A stretch of 50,000 nucleotides of DNA from Nitrospira lenta (GCF_900403705.1 NZ_OUNR01000021.1:1-50000), one strand, 5' to 3'. Shown: positions 1 through 9,939, counted from the first letter of the stretch. Numbers and translations: made by a program. Notes: generated by a model from the letters alone, not told the origin.

Positions 1-159
1 AGATTTGAAGTGCCCCAACCCCTTGCCGCTCAACACCACCGTGGCGCCGGGCGTTGCGGTGCGCGGAGAAATTTCAATCGTGGCCTGCCCGGCAGAGGAA
101 ACTCTTGGCAGCAGCGCCCCGAGAATGATGAATGCGAAAAAAAGTCGGCGGAATATCAT
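1..159 (-). CDS. Exported protein, N-terminal part only
   Basis: This reading frame runs off the left edge, so only the first 53 residues are visible. It starts with ATG at 159, preceded by GAGGAGAG six bases upstream. The first 23 or so residues are a typical signal peptide: basic start, hydrophobic core LFFAFIILGALL and a likely cleavage after VSSA. The mature part begins with a Pro/Gly/Thr-rich beta-like stretch (SPRTATPGATVVLSGKGLG), which resembles the start of IPT/TIG or other immunoglobulin-like domains; that resemblance is weak. It lies downstream of the ridA gene on the same strand, 200 bases away. Function unknown. Confidence 0.6.
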   Translation of the reverse strand, partial: MIFRRLFFAFIILGALLPRVSSAGQATIEISPRTATPGATVVLSGKGLGHFKS

Positions 160-361
160 GGCATCTCTCCTCAAGACTAAGACTTGGGCTCCACGAGCCT
201 GCGGATTAGAGTCAGCCCGAAATGATTCGAAAAAACTTCCCCGCACGTGGCACGAGAACCCCACGCACCGGAGTCAGGAGAGAGCAACCGGGGTACAACG
301 TGAAGCGAGGGACGAGAGGACTATAGCAAGCGATTTTTTCGAGTGTCAAGGCAGGGATTGG

Positions 362-823
362 CTACGCCGTCACCTGCACGATCAATTCGATTTCGACGGG
401 GGCTTGGCGGGGGAGTTCTGCAGCACCGACGGCGACACGGGCGTGTTTGCCGGCTTCGCCGAAAATTTGCACGAGGAGATCGGAGGCTCCATTAAGGACT
501 TGCGGTTGATCGGTAAAACCGGGGGCTGAGGCGATATGGCCGACCATTTTCACGATGCGTTTCACTTTATCGAGAGACCCGACTTCACTGCGCACGATGG
601 CCAATGCGTTTAGGGCTGCAACCTTGGCCGCCTCCATCCCCTGCTCGATCGTGATGCCCTGCCCGAGCTTGCCGGTGCAGATGAGTTGCCCATCGCGTGA
701 CGGCAGCACACCTGAAAGAAACAAAAGATCACCGGCACGCACGACCGGCACATAGTTCGCCACGGGCTTGGGAGCCATGGGTAATTCAATATGGAGCGCT
801 TTCAGCTTGGCATCAAATGACAT
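362..823 (-). CDS. RidA/YjgF-family protein
   Basis: A 153-residue member of the RidA (YjgF/YER057c/UK114) family. Characterised RidA proteins hydrolyse reactive enamine/imine intermediates such as 2-aminoacrylate in the cytoplasm. The family pattern is visible: the [11 protein letters not shown] strand-turn near residue 35, the long helix with [18 protein letters not shown], and the C-terminal [20 protein letters not shown] segment with Arg129 at the position of the substrate-binding arginine of RidA. The cysteine that often follows this arginine is not present. At 153 residues it is longer than RidA proper (about 128), so it fits the YjgH-like branch, whose substrates are unclear. It is the last gene of the recA-to-deoB minus-strand run, 20 bases after the deoB-like gene. 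Confidence 0.85.
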   Translation of the reverse strand: MSFDAKLKALHIELPMAPKPVANYVPVVRAGDLLFLSGVLPSRDGQLICTGKLGQGITIEQGMEAAKVAALNALAIVRSEVGSLDKVKRIVKMVGHIASAPGFTDQPQVLNGASDLLVQIFGEAGKHARVAVGAAELPRQAPVEIELIVQVTA

Positions 824-843
824 AATCTAGATCCTTATCTTCC

Positions 844-2001
844 TTATCCTGCGCGAAGAGCCTCAAAGAAACTCTCTCCATCGGGCAACCGTTCAGCCTG
901 CAATGCCTCGACAATGGTTTGGCCAAGATCGGCGGCTGACGCTCGCACCCCCAAATTCACGCCCTGGGACAATTTCGGGCCGGTGACCAACAGCGGCACA
1001 TATTCCCTCGTGGGTACCTTGGCGGGCTTGGTCAGGTCTCGGCCATGATCGCCGGTAATGACCACGACATCGCCCACCCGCAGCTTTTCAAACAGATCCG
1101 GCAACCGGCGATCGAAGTCTTCCAATGCCGCCGCCGCCGTGGCCGGCTCATCCGTCAGCAGATCGAGACTCGCATAGAGCAGCCCGCGCGGCATCTTGGG
1201 AATCAACTTGGTGGTTTCCTCCAACGCGGCAATTGCGGTCGCCGCCGGGAAGGCCCGCGTCAACCCACGGCCGGCAAAGAGGTCATACACCTTGCCGATC
1301 CCCATCACAATCTGGCCCGAGCGGTTCAAGACATCCAGCATGCTCACAGCCGGCGGCTCAGCAACATAGTCTTTGCGGCCGCCGCTGAGTTGAAAGGCTC
1401 CGGCTTCACCTGAGAAGGAATGGGCGACAATACGCTGAGGTCCCAAGACGCCCTTGAAGGCTTTCCGAATATCACGGCAACACTGGTAGAAATCTGCGGC
1501 CGGCATAGCCGAGATATGCATCGCGACATGGCACGTCCAACCCCCGTCGGTCCAGACGATCGGCGCGCCGCTGGAGAGATGCTCGACGCCATATTCGTCG
1601 ATGAGCGATTGGGCATAGCCGAGACGATTGCCGATGACTTTCCGTCCGAAGCTTTGTTCGAGTTGTGAAATCACCTCGAAGGGAAACATCGAACGGAAGG
1701 GAGAGGCCTGACGTGCTTGGATGACCCCGCTGGTTTCCCAATACCCGACGACTGAATCGGCTCCTTGCGAGACAAACCCGATCTTCCCGAACGATCCGTT
1801 CGGCTGCGCCATGGCTCGCACGCCGGGAATGCTTGCCAGATGGCCGAATCCCAGTGTTTCCAGATTCGGGAGACTCAGCCCGCCGACCGCCTCCGCCACA
1901 TGGACGACCGTATTGGCGTCAGCATCGCCATAGTCCGCCGCATCGGGCAATGCTCCGACTCCCAACCCGTCGATGACCAGAAGAATCACACGATTTATCA
2001 T
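844..2001 (-). CDS. deoB: Phosphopentomutase-like protein (DeoB family), metal site degenerate
   Basis: A 385-residue protein of the alkaline-phosphatase superfamily, closest to phosphopentomutase, which interconverts (deoxy)ribose 1-phosphate and 5-phosphate in nucleoside salvage. The N-terminus carries the metal-binding VIDGLGVGALPDA motif (Asp11), then YGDADANT, and GYWETSG after Asp82-Ser83, where family members carry the phosphorylated Thr. GDHGRD near the C-terminus gives a further Asp-His pair. As I recall the family, it also needs a DFDMLYGHRRD motif and DHTREYVP; here these read LDLLTDEPATA and VPTREYVP, so three Mn ligands appear absent. deoC lies upstream in the same run with only a PilZ gene between, which supports a deoxyribose role, but activity is doubtful. 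No clear ribosome binding site precedes the ATG. Confidence 0.75.
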   Translation of the reverse strand: MINRVILLVIDGLGVGALPDAADYGDADANTVVHVAEAVGGLSLPNLETLGFGHLASIPGVRAMAQPNGSFGKIGFVSQGADSVVGYWETSGVIQARQASPFRSMFPFEVISQLEQSFGRKVIGNRLGYAQSLIDEYGVEHLSSGAPIVWTDGGWTCHVAMHISAMPAADFYQCCRDIRKAFKGVLGPQRIVAHSFSGEAGAFQLSGGRKDYVAEPPAVSMLDVLNRSGQIVMGIGKVYDLFAGRGLTRAFPAATAIAALEETTKLIPKMPRGLLYASLDLLTDEPATAAAALEDFDRRLPDLFEKLRVGDVVVITGDHGRDLTKPAKVPTREYVPLLVTGPKLSQGVNLGVRASAADLGQTIVEALQAERLPDGESFFEALRAG

Positions 2002-2049
2002 GGGCGCAATATAGCAGAAGCCGGGGTGATCGAACAGCGCCGGCGTGGA

Positions 2050-2391
2050 TTACGCCGCAGCAGCGGGAGGCGGACCGGAGGCGGACACGGCGGTCATTAA
2101 GAAACGATCCAGACGGGCGCGCTCCTTGGGAAGGACCATCAGGAATTTCACGCCGAATTCATGCAACGTCGCCCAACACACCTGCCCCATTTCAATGGTG
2201 ACCGGCGGCTTGCCCGTCGCTGGCGTGAACTGCATGGTCACGAGCATATTGTCGAACACGGGCGTGTCGCTTTGAATCGCACAGCCCCCCATGGACACAT
2301 TGAGCATGATGCCCTGCCCGGTTACTCCATCTTCGTGGGTAAATTGAACGGGACACTGCACCTGTATCCGCTGTGGTCGTGAACTTGCCAT
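2050..2391 (-). CDS. PilZ-domain protein
   Basis: A single PilZ domain of 113 residues with a Pro/Ala tail. PilZ domains bind cyclic di-GMP and relay it to motility, polysaccharide or enzyme targets. The NVSMGG segment near residue 31 matches the second half of the PilZ signature ([D/N]xSxxG). The first half, RxxxR, is imperfect: the N-terminus reads RPQRIQV, so nucleotide binding cannot be assumed. The start is supported by AGGAAGG five bases before the ATG. It sits between the deoC and deoB-like genes in the same direction with gaps of about 50 bases, an unusual place for a c-di-GMP effector. Confidence 0.8.
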   Translation of the reverse strand: MASSRPQRIQVQCPVQFTHEDGVTGQGIMLNVSMGGCAIQSDTPVFDNMLVTMQFTPATGKPPVTIEMGQVCWATLHEFGVKFLMVLPKERARLDRFLMTAVSASGPPPAAAA

Positions 2392-2445
2392 CGCCTTCCT
2401 ATCGGACGATCCCGCCGATTCCTTGAACGATTTCCCTGCCCTCCG

Positions 2446-3114
2446 CTATTTCGACGACGCCTTCCACTCATCCAGAATTTTCAGACTCGCACTCGTGCCG
2501 ATTCGATCGGCGCCGGCTTCCAGCATCGCCAGTGTCGTCTTCCAGTCTCTGATCCCGCCGGAGGCTTTTACCTTCGCCCGGCCGGCTACCGTTTGTTTCA
2601 TCAACCGGACATCTTCGACCGTAGCCCCGGCTGTTGAAAATCCGGTCGAGGTCTTCACATAGTCGGCCCCGGCTTCGACCACCAGATGACAGGCGGTGAC
2701 CTTCTCCTGCTGTGTCAGCAAGCAGGTCTCCAGAATCACTTTATGTTCGGCCGACGGCGTCGCCTTCACGACTTCCGCAATGTCCTGCCGCACATAGGCC
2801 TGATCGCCGGACTTCAGACGACTGACGTTGATCACCATATCCAGAATCTGCGCCCCACGCGCAACGGCTTCCACCGCTTCGGCCACCTTCGCCTTCGTGG
2901 TATGGCCTCCGAGCGGGAAGCCGATCGGAATGCCGACGCGCACGGCCGATCCCGCCGTGGCGGCCACCGCCTCATCGACATAGCACGGCGGCACGAAGAT
3001 CACGACGAAGCCCAGGTCTTTCGCCTCCTGACAGAGCCGCAGCACATCGGCCTTGGTCGCGTCAGGCCGCAAGACGGTATGATCGAGTAACGTGGGAAGA
3101 TTCCATTGAGTCAT
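2446..3114 (-). CDS. deoC: Deoxyribose-phosphate aldolase
   Basis: This cytoplasmic enzyme splits 2-deoxyribose 5-phosphate into glyceraldehyde 3-phosphate and acetaldehyde in deoxynucleoside catabolism. The 222-residue protein matches the family TIM barrel: LLDHTVLRPDAT at the start, the catalytic Asp in QILDMVIN (about residue 92), the Schiff-base lysine in DYVKTSTGFS (about residue 154), and the second lysine in VKASGGIR (about residue 183). The ATG at 3114 is preferred because GGAG lies 11 bases upstream; an in-frame GTG at 3126 has its Shine-Dalgarno directly abutting it. The gene follows mltG after 17 bases. With the DeoB-like gene two positions downstream it would form a short salvage route. 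Confidence 0.93.
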   Translation of the reverse strand: MTQWNLPTLLDHTVLRPDATKADVLRLCQEAKDLGFVVIFVPPCYVDEAVAATAGSAVRVGIPIGFPLGGHTTKAKVAEAVEAVARGAQILDMVINVSRLKSGDQAYVRQDIAEVVKATPSAEHKVILETCLLTQQEKVTACHLVVEAGADYVKTSTGFSTAGATVEDVRLMKQTVAGRAKVKASGGIRDWKTTLAMLEAGADRIGTSASLKILDEWKASSK

Positions 3115-3131
3115 GACAGCGGACACTCCTT

Positions 3132-4166
3132 CTAGGTTCGGCCGCGATGGGCACGCGAGAAAAACTGTTTCTGATACTTTTCGACGGCCTTATTGTGTTC
3201 CGTCAGCGTGGTGGAAAACTGATGCGTCCCGTCATTCTTCGACACAAAGTACAGGTACGATGACACCGCTGGGAACAACGCAGCCTTGATCGCCTGTGCT
3301 CCCGGACTGGCAATCGGCCCAGGCGGCAATCCGGCCCACCGATAGGTGTTATAGAGGCTGGGATGCGAGAGATCTTTTTTATGGAGATTGCCGTCGAAAT
3401 CAGGCAACCCGTAAATCACGGTCGGGTCGCTCTGGAGCGGGATCTTCTTCTGCAGCCGGTTGTGGAACACCGATGAAATTTGCGGCCGCTCCTCCCCCGA
3501 ACCCGTTTCCTTTTCGATGACCGAGGCCAGCGTCAATACTTGATGCAGCGTCAAATGAATATCCTTCGCCCGAGCCTGCCATTCCGGAGTGACGACCTGG
3601 TTGAGCTGCTCCACCATCGTCCTGATCGCATCTTTGGCCGACACCGGCTTGGGGAATCGATAGGTATCGGGGTAGAGATAGCCTTCCAGCGTCTCCGCTG
3701 AAATCCCGAGCGTCTTGATGAAGCCCTTGTTCTTTGCGAGACGCAGAAACTCGGCGCGATCGGTGATGTGGTGCTGCGCCAGGACGTCGGCGATCTGTAC
3801 CATCGTATAGCCTTCGGGAATCGTGACCGCATGCAGGACGACTCGCCCGGCCAAAAGTTTTGAGAGAATGTCCGCCGGCAGCATCGCCGGATTCAGTTCA
3901 TATTCACCGGGGCGAATCTTCCGATCGGCTTCGAGGGCCTTGCCGAGCAGGACAAACGCCGAGCGGCTCTTGATGAGCCGTTCACGCTCGAGCAGACCCG
4001 CGACATGCTGAAACGTGGAGCCTTCGGCAATGACGACGACTTTGGAGGGAGGATGTTCGGCTTCCGTGACGACCGGGGCTTCAGCCCATTTCATCATCAG
4101 ATACGCGGCCGCCCCGGCGAGTCCGGCGGCGAGGACGAGTACGATGAGGATCACGCGCAGTTTCAT
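3132..4166 (-). CDS. mltG: Endolytic murein transglycosylase MltG
   Basis: A 344-residue YceG/MltG-family lytic transglycosylase that cuts nascent peptidoglycan strands near the inner membrane and so limits glycan length. Residues 4-25 form a single membrane anchor (VILIVLVLAAGLAGAAAYLM), followed by a LysM-like region and the catalytic domain. Glu218 in LASVIEKETG is the catalytic residue, followed by SVFHNRLQ and QSDPTVIYG, both typical of the family. The anchor requires the ATG at 4166, although no good ribosome binding site precedes it. That start lies inside the 3' end of ruvX, giving an 86-base overlap. It is followed by deoC. Confidence 0.93.
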   Translation of the reverse strand: MKLRVILIVLVLAAGLAGAAAYLMMKWAEAPVVTEAEHPPSKVVVIAEGSTFQHVAGLLERERLIKSRSAFVLLGKALEADRKIRPGEYELNPAMLPADILSKLLAGRVVLHAVTIPEGYTMVQIADVLAQHHITDRAEFLRLAKNKGFIKTLGISAETLEGYLYPDTYRFPKPVSAKDAIRTMVEQLNQVVTPEWQARAKDIHLTLHQVLTLASVIEKETGSGEERPQISSVFHNRLQKKIPLQSDPTVIYGLPDFDGNLHKKDLSHPSLYNTYRWAGLPPGPIASPGAQAIKAALFPAVSSYLYFVSKNDGTHQFSTTLTEHNKAVEKYQKQFFSRAHRGRT

Positions 4167-4665
4167 AAGGGCGCTCGGGAGCTTCGTGGTACTGGTTGTC
4201 CGGCTCTAGACCGTCTTCGGCCTCCGCCGGATGACCGTGGACCGGCGAGGGTGACTGAGCCTCCAGATAACTCTGCAAAAGGATAGCGGCGGCGATCCGA
4301 TCGACCAAGCCTTTGCGCTTCTTCCACCCGACATCGGCGGCGATGAGCAGCTGCTCGGCATCCTTCGTGGTCAGCCGCTCGTCCCAGGTATCGACTGGAA
4401 CCGGCAACGCATCGGCGAGCCGCTCCAGAAACTGATGCACCGCCTGCACGGCCAGACCCTCTTCGCCGTTCAACCGCAACGGCAATCCCAACAACACCTT
4501 CCCGACTTCGTGGGTCTTGACCAGATCCAGAATGTGGGCGATGTCCAGATCCAGCGTCTGCCGCTCGTAGGTTTCCAACGGCTGCGCGGTCCAGCCCAGC
4601 TCATCGCTCAAGGCGACGCCGATCCGCTTGGTGCCGTGATCCAGTGCAAGAATACGGCTAGGCAT
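4081..4665 (-). CDS. ruvX: RuvX/YqgF pre-16S rRNA nuclease with C-terminal extension
   Basis: An RNase-H-fold protein of the YqgF/RuvX family, which trims the 5' end of pre-16S rRNA. The start is placed at the ATG at 4665 because MPSRILALDHGTKRIGVALS is the standard N-terminus with the first catalytic Asp; the gene then begins 4 bases after alaS ends. Further motifs are LLGLPLRLNGEEG, DERLTT and the terminal DRIAAAILLQSYLE. The family normally stops about there, near 140 residues. Here the frame continues for about 55 more residues rich in Pro, Glu and Arg (RTRPRRRTRRGG) and overlaps the start of mltG. The tail may be an unstructured by-product of the overlap. Confidence 0.88.
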   Translation of the reverse strand: MPSRILALDHGTKRIGVALSDELGWTAQPLETYERQTLDLDIAHILDLVKTHEVGKVLLGLPLRLNGEEGLAVQAVHQFLERLADALPVPVDTWDERLTTKDAEQLLIAADVGWKKRKGLVDRIAAAILLQSYLEAQSPSPVHGHPAEAEDGLEPDNQYHEAPERPYETARDPHRTRPRRRTRRGGRVSDDEMG

Positions 4666-4669
4666 GAGT

Positions 4670-7303
4670 TTACCGCTGCAGGGCAGATTCGACCAGACCA
4701 AAGACCTTTTCCAGCGCGGCATCGAGACGGGATACATCCTTGCCCCCGGCCTGGGCCATCTCGGGACGCCCGCCACCCGTGCCCCCGACTTCCGCGGCCA
4801 GGACCTTAATCAAATCTCCGGCTTTGAGTTTACCGATCAGATCTTTCGTCACGACGACAAGGAGGGCGACCTTCCCATCTTCGGTCGCAGCGCCGAGCGC
4901 GACGACGCCGCTCTTCATCTTATCCCGCAATTGATCGGCCAGTGCCCGCATCCCGTTCACATCCAGCCCGTCGGTCCGCTGCACATGGACCGGCACACCG
5001 GCGACGGTCTTCGCGCTCGAAGCGACCGCCGACCCGCTGGCCATCTTCAATTTCAACTCTTCCAGCTCGCGCTCTTTGTCCTTCAGTTGCGTCAGCACCT
5101 TGCGAGTTTTGCTCACCAGCTCAGACGACCCGACCTTGAGCAGATCGGACAATTCCCGCATCTCCCCTTCGGTTTTCTTTAACAGCGCAAAGGCCCCGCT
5201 GCCGGTCTGAGCTTCGATGCGCCGCACACCGGCCGCGACACCGGTCTCCGATACGATACGGAACAGCCCGATCTCGCCGGTGTGTCGACAATGGGTACCA
5301 CCGCAAAGTTCCTTGCTGAAGGATTCGACCGTGACCACCCGCACCTGCTCACCGTACTTATCGCCGAAGAACGCCAGGGCTCCCTTGGCCACCGCGTCTT
5401 GAATGCTCATCACTTCGGTCGAGACGGTTTCATTCTTACGAATCTCATTGTTGACCACCGTCTCGATTTCATCGATGTCACGGGTCGAGAGCGGGCGGAA
5501 ATGCGCGAAGTCGAACCGCAGCCGGTTCGGCCCAACCAACGATCCGTACTGCTTCACATGAGGCCCCAGCATATCCCGCAAGGCCGCATGCACCAAGTGC
5601 GTCGCCGTGTGGTTCCGCGCCGCGTCCTGACGGGTCGTCGCATTGACCGACATCCGCAGCTGCTCGCCTTCCCTGATCCGTCCCTTAGTCACGATGCCCT
5701 TGTGCAGAATCAGCGTCGGCGCAGGCCTCGTGGTCTCCTTGATCTCCAACCGGCCCTCTGGACCGACCAACAGACCCTGATCGCCCATCTGACCGCCGCC
5801 CTCGGCGTAGAACGGCGTCACATCGAGCGCGACTTCAACTTCATCACCCTCGGCCGCTTCCTTCACCATCCGGTCGGACTTGAGGATCGCCTGCAGGACT
5901 GCATCAGTATCCAGCCGGTCATAGCCAATGAACTTCGTCGCGCCCAGACGCCCGGCCAACTCCGACACCGCAGGCCTGGCTGTTTCCTGCTCAAATCCGC
6001 CGGTCTTCCGCGCGCGGTTCCGCTGTTCTTCGATCGCCAGATCGAACCCCTTCTCATCGACCGTCATGTCCTGTTCGCGACAGGCCTCCTGAATGAGGTC
6101 CATCGGAAACCCGTATGTGTCATAGAGCTTGAAGATATCCGTTCCGGCCAACACCGTCTTGCCGGATGACCGGGCCTTCTCGATCATCTCGTTGAGAATC
6201 GGCAGGCCCTGATCGAGGGTAGCGATAAACCGTTCTTCTTCACCGCGCGTGGCTTCCGCGATCGTCCCGGCCGCAGCCTTCACTTCGGAATAGGCCTCAG
6301 CCATTTGATCGACGACCGTGGCGGTCAACTCATGCAGAAACGGCTCGACAATCCCAATCAAACGCCCATGACGGGCCGCGCGCCGCAGAATCCGCCGAAG
6401 CACATACCCGCGCCCTTCGTTGGAAGGAAGCACGCCGTCGGTCATTAGAAAACTGATCGCGCGCAAGTGGTCGGCGATCACGCGCATCGAGCGATCCGCC
6501 TGCTCCTTCTTGCCATACTGCAAACCGGCGCGCGTACCGATGGCTCCCAACAACGGCATGAAGAGATCGCTGTCATAGTTGCTCAAAACTCCCTGCGCCA
6601 CCGCCGTCAGCCGCTCCAGCCCCATGCCGGTATCGATACTGGGCTTCGGCAACGGGTTGAGCTTTCCCGACGCATCCCGGTTGTACTGCATGAACACGAG
6701 GTTCCAGATTTCGATGACCCGGTCGCCCTCACCGTTGGGCGTATCATCGCCCGGCACTGCCGAGCCTTGGTCGAAATGGAGCTCTGAGCATGGCCCGCAG
6801 GGACCGGTATCCGCCATCTGCCAGAAGTTGTCTTTTTCGTCACACCGGACGATACGGGACGGCGATACGCCGATCTTCTTCCAGAGCTGATCGGCTTCAT
6901 CGTCCTCGCGGAAAATCGTCACCCACATCCGGCTCTTGTCGAGCCCCACCGTCTTGGTCAGAAATTCCCAGCCGAAGAGAATCGCATCTTCTTTGAAATA
7001 GTCCCCGAACGAGAAGTTCCCGAGCATTTCAAAGAACGTGTGATGACGCCTGGTGTACCCGACGTTCTCCAGGTCGTTGTGCTTCCCGCCGGCCCGCAGG
7101 CACTTCTGCACCGTCACCGCACGCTTGTAGGCGCGCGATTCTTCGCCAAGAAATACCCGTTTGAATTGATTCATCCCGGCGTTCGTAAACAGCAGGGTCG
7201 GATCGGCCTGAGGAATCAAGGCCGAGCTCGGCACCGCCTGGTGCCCTTGCTGCTCGAAGTACCGGATAAAGGCCTGGCGAAGCTCGCGCGCACTATTCTT
7301 CAT
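4670..7303 (-). CDS. alaS: Alanine-tRNA ligase
   Basis: Alanyl-tRNA synthetase, 877 residues, the usual full length. It charges tRNA-Ala and edits mischarged Ser/Gly. The catalytic class II domain occupies the first 250 residues or so (FTNAGMNQFK, GNFSFGDYFK, IEIWNLVFMQYNR, DTGMGLERL). The editing domain carries the zinc ligands NHTATHLVH and CGGTHCRHTG. A C-Ala domain ends the protein with GGTGGGRPEMAQAGG. The ATG overlaps the recX stop by 4 bases and has GAGGGA nine bases upstream, so translation is likely coupled to recX. Placement of alaS in the recA-recX group is common in bacteria. Confidence 0.97.
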   Translation of the reverse strand: MKNSARELRQAFIRYFEQQGHQAVPSSALIPQADPTLLFTNAGMNQFKRVFLGEESRAYKRAVTVQKCLRAGGKHNDLENVGYTRRHHTFFEMLGNFSFGDYFKEDAILFGWEFLTKTVGLDKSRMWVTIFREDDEADQLWKKIGVSPSRIVRCDEKDNFWQMADTGPCGPCSELHFDQGSAVPGDDTPNGEGDRVIEIWNLVFMQYNRDASGKLNPLPKPSIDTGMGLERLTAVAQGVLSNYDSDLFMPLLGAIGTRAGLQYGKKEQADRSMRVIADHLRAISFLMTDGVLPSNEGRGYVLRRILRRAARHGRLIGIVEPFLHELTATVVDQMAEAYSEVKAAAGTIAEATRGEEERFIATLDQGLPILNEMIEKARSSGKTVLAGTDIFKLYDTYGFPMDLIQEACREQDMTVDEKGFDLAIEEQRNRARKTGGFEQETARPAVSELAGRLGATKFIGYDRLDTDAVLQAILKSDRMVKEAAEGDEVEVALDVTPFYAEGGGQMGDQGLLVGPEGRLEIKETTRPAPTLILHKGIVTKGRIREGEQLRMSVNATTRQDAARNHTATHLVHAALRDMLGPHVKQYGSLVGPNRLRFDFAHFRPLSTRDIDEIETVVNNEIRKNETVSTEVMSIQDAVAKGALAFFGDKYGEQVRVVTVESFSKELCGGTHCRHTGEIGLFRIVSETGVAAGVRRIEAQTGSGAFALLKKTEGEMRELSDLLKVGSSELVSKTRKVLTQLKDKERELEELKLKMASGSAVASSAKTVAGVPVHVQRTDGLDVNGMRALADQLRDKMKSGVVALGAATEDGKVALLVVVTKDLIGKLKAGDLIKVLAAEVGGTGGGRPEMAQAGGKDVSRLDAALEKVFGLVESALQR

Positions 7304-7791
7304 GACTCAAGTCCCTCATGTCCAAAACAAGCTCGTATCGTACGCTCGATCGTCTCTTCTTCGAAACCCCACTGACGTAGGAGGCGAACCGCCTGCGAGA
7401 CGGTCACGCGCTGCCGCTTGCGCTGCCACCCCTTGAGCGCCTGCCGGGCGAGAGTGTCTTCATCAATCTCTCGAAGAGCCTCTTGGACGGCTCTTTCAGC
7501 GACGGCCTCCCCGATCCCTCGGCTCTGCAACTTGGCCAACAACCGCTCACGTCCCATCGGCTGGCGAGTGAGCCGGCTCTCAATCCATCGCCCGGCATAG
7601 GCACGATCATCGAGATAGCGGAGATCGGACAATCGGCTGATCGTCTGCTTCGCCTGAGTCGCGGAAGCCCCCTTGCTCAACAAAAACTGCTCGACCTGAG
7701 CCACGGTCCGATCCCAGCGAGCCAAATACCGCACGGCAAGGTGCATCCACTCTTCGGGAGACGATGGCGGCGTCCGTTTTTTCGCACCCAC
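7300..7791 (-). CDS. recX: RecA regulator RecX
   Basis: A 163-residue RecX protein that binds RecA filaments and modulates recombination and the SOS response. It shows the repeated three-helix units of the family: ALRYLARWDRT-type first repeat (VRYLARWDRTVAQVEQFLLSKG), then LSDLRYLDDRAYAGRWIESR, GRERLLAKLQSRGI, and a last repeat with LLRQWGFEEETIERTI. Translation appears to start at a GTG at 7791, 11 bases after the recA stop; only a weak ribosome binding site is visible, consistent with co-translation from recA. It overlaps alaS by 4 bases. Confidence 0.92.
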   Translation of the reverse strand: MGAKKRTPPSSPEEWMHLAVRYLARWDRTVAQVEQFLLSKGASATQAKQTISRLSDLRYLDDRAYAGRWIESRLTRQPMGRERLLAKLQSRGIGEAVAERAVQEALREIDEDTLARQALKGWQRKRQRVTVSQAVRLLRQWGFEEETIERTIRACFGHEGLES

Positions 7792-7802
7792 AGATCTGCC
7801 GC

Positions 7803-8885
<1,083 letters not shown>

Positions 8886-8924
8886 GCGTATCTCCTACAG
8901 AATTAGTAAGAATCGGGAAGGGGG

Positions 8925-8930
8925 ATTATA
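8925..8930 (-). promoter_or_regulatory. Candidate -10 element for recA
   Basis: On the minus strand a perfect TATAAT lies about 40 bases before the recA start codon. No good -35 hexamer is found 16-18 bases upstream (nearest is TAGGTT), so this may depend on an activator or another sigma factor. Confidence 0.4.
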
Positions 8931-9124
8931 CCCAAGCGAGAAAAGGAAACCTAGAGCGGAATGGTGGCTAGGCGAGTAGTGACCATACGTAACATCCCGC
9001 ATTCACCCCGCGAATAGTCCTGACGAGAGCGCTTCGCAAATGAATCCGCGTATGCGCGTATGATGGGTGACACGTTGCGAGGCTACGCGTACTGACCGGT
9101 GAACAGGCCCTGCGAGGGACACTG

Positions 9125-9760
9125 ATGCAGGTGTACGAACACAACGACCCCGATTCATTGCGCACTCGGACCCATCCTTGGACCGACGGTGCCTCCAATC
9201 CTGCTCACACGTACTATGATTTTCGCGCCCGGCCGGAACTCATCCGGTCGTCGATTGAGGATCTGCAAGAATGGAGCGCCTACCCTGCCACGGAAACCTT
9301 TTACCGGCTCCTTGAATGGCTCAACGGACCGGAATCCGCCCTTGAATCCAACGACTGTGCCTTCAGCGGCGCAACCGCCACTACAAGCACAGCCCTTTCC
9401 AGACGGCTACAGTGTTCCGGCCGCCTGATGATTCTCTACCGAGACCTGTCATTGAATACATCCCCGGAGCAGATACATTGGTTGACCAACGGAGCTGCTC
9501 ACGCGATGAGCGCTGTCGAACCTGAATTTGAAGGGGGCGCCATCGGGGCGACGATCACCTCGGTCAGATTTCCAACCCTGCCTGGTCCCCCGGAACGGCA
9601 ACAGGGACAGCAACTCATGTTGTCGTTTTGGGCCTGGGGGGAAGATGAGGCTAAGGTCATGACCAACCTCGATCGCATCTTTTGTAATATGACCGCAGCC
9701 CTTCAAGCAGTCTCGCACGAGATCCATCGAACATCGTCAGGCACCACCCCGGACGGTTAG
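9125..9760 (+). CDS. Hypothetical protein, unknown family
   Basis: A 211-residue soluble-looking protein with no signal peptide or membrane segment. GAGGGA lies five bases before the ATG and the composition matches its neighbours, which argues for a real gene. The N-terminal half is polar with many aromatic residues (YYDFRARPELI, LQEWSAYPATETFYRLLEWL). The C-terminal half looks like an alpha/beta domain with FWAWGEDEAKVMTNLDRIFCNMTAAL. I recognise no catalytic motif. It is divergent from recA across a 240-base gap that probably holds both promoters. Confidence 0.7.
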   Translation: MQVYEHNDPDSLRTRTHPWTDGASNPAHTYYDFRARPELIRSSIEDLQEWSAYPATETFYRLLEWLNGPESALESNDCAFSGATATTSTALSRRLQCSGRLMILYRDLSLNTSPEQIHWLTNGAAHAMSAVEPEFEGGAIGATITSVRFPTLPGPPERQQGQQLMLSFWAWGEDEAKVMTNLDRIFCNMTAALQAVSHEIHRTSSGTTPDG

Positions 9761-9939
9761 CCAGTCAACCTCACGCTGTCCGGCATCATCAAGCGCACCG
9801 ACTACACCGCTAGGCATACTGCCCCTCGGCGAAATGAACCCCGTCCACACCGTTCGATCCTGCACTTGCACGGTGCCACGATGCCGGGTACGATCTGGCG
9901 GCATTTCCCTGAACAATGACAGTGTAAAGGAGTCCACAC

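Noticed and set aside
5282-6169. A 295-codon open frame on the plus strand opposite alaS
   Set aside because: It lies wholly inside alaS, has His/Arg/Gln-rich antisense composition and no domain; a by-product of high G+C.
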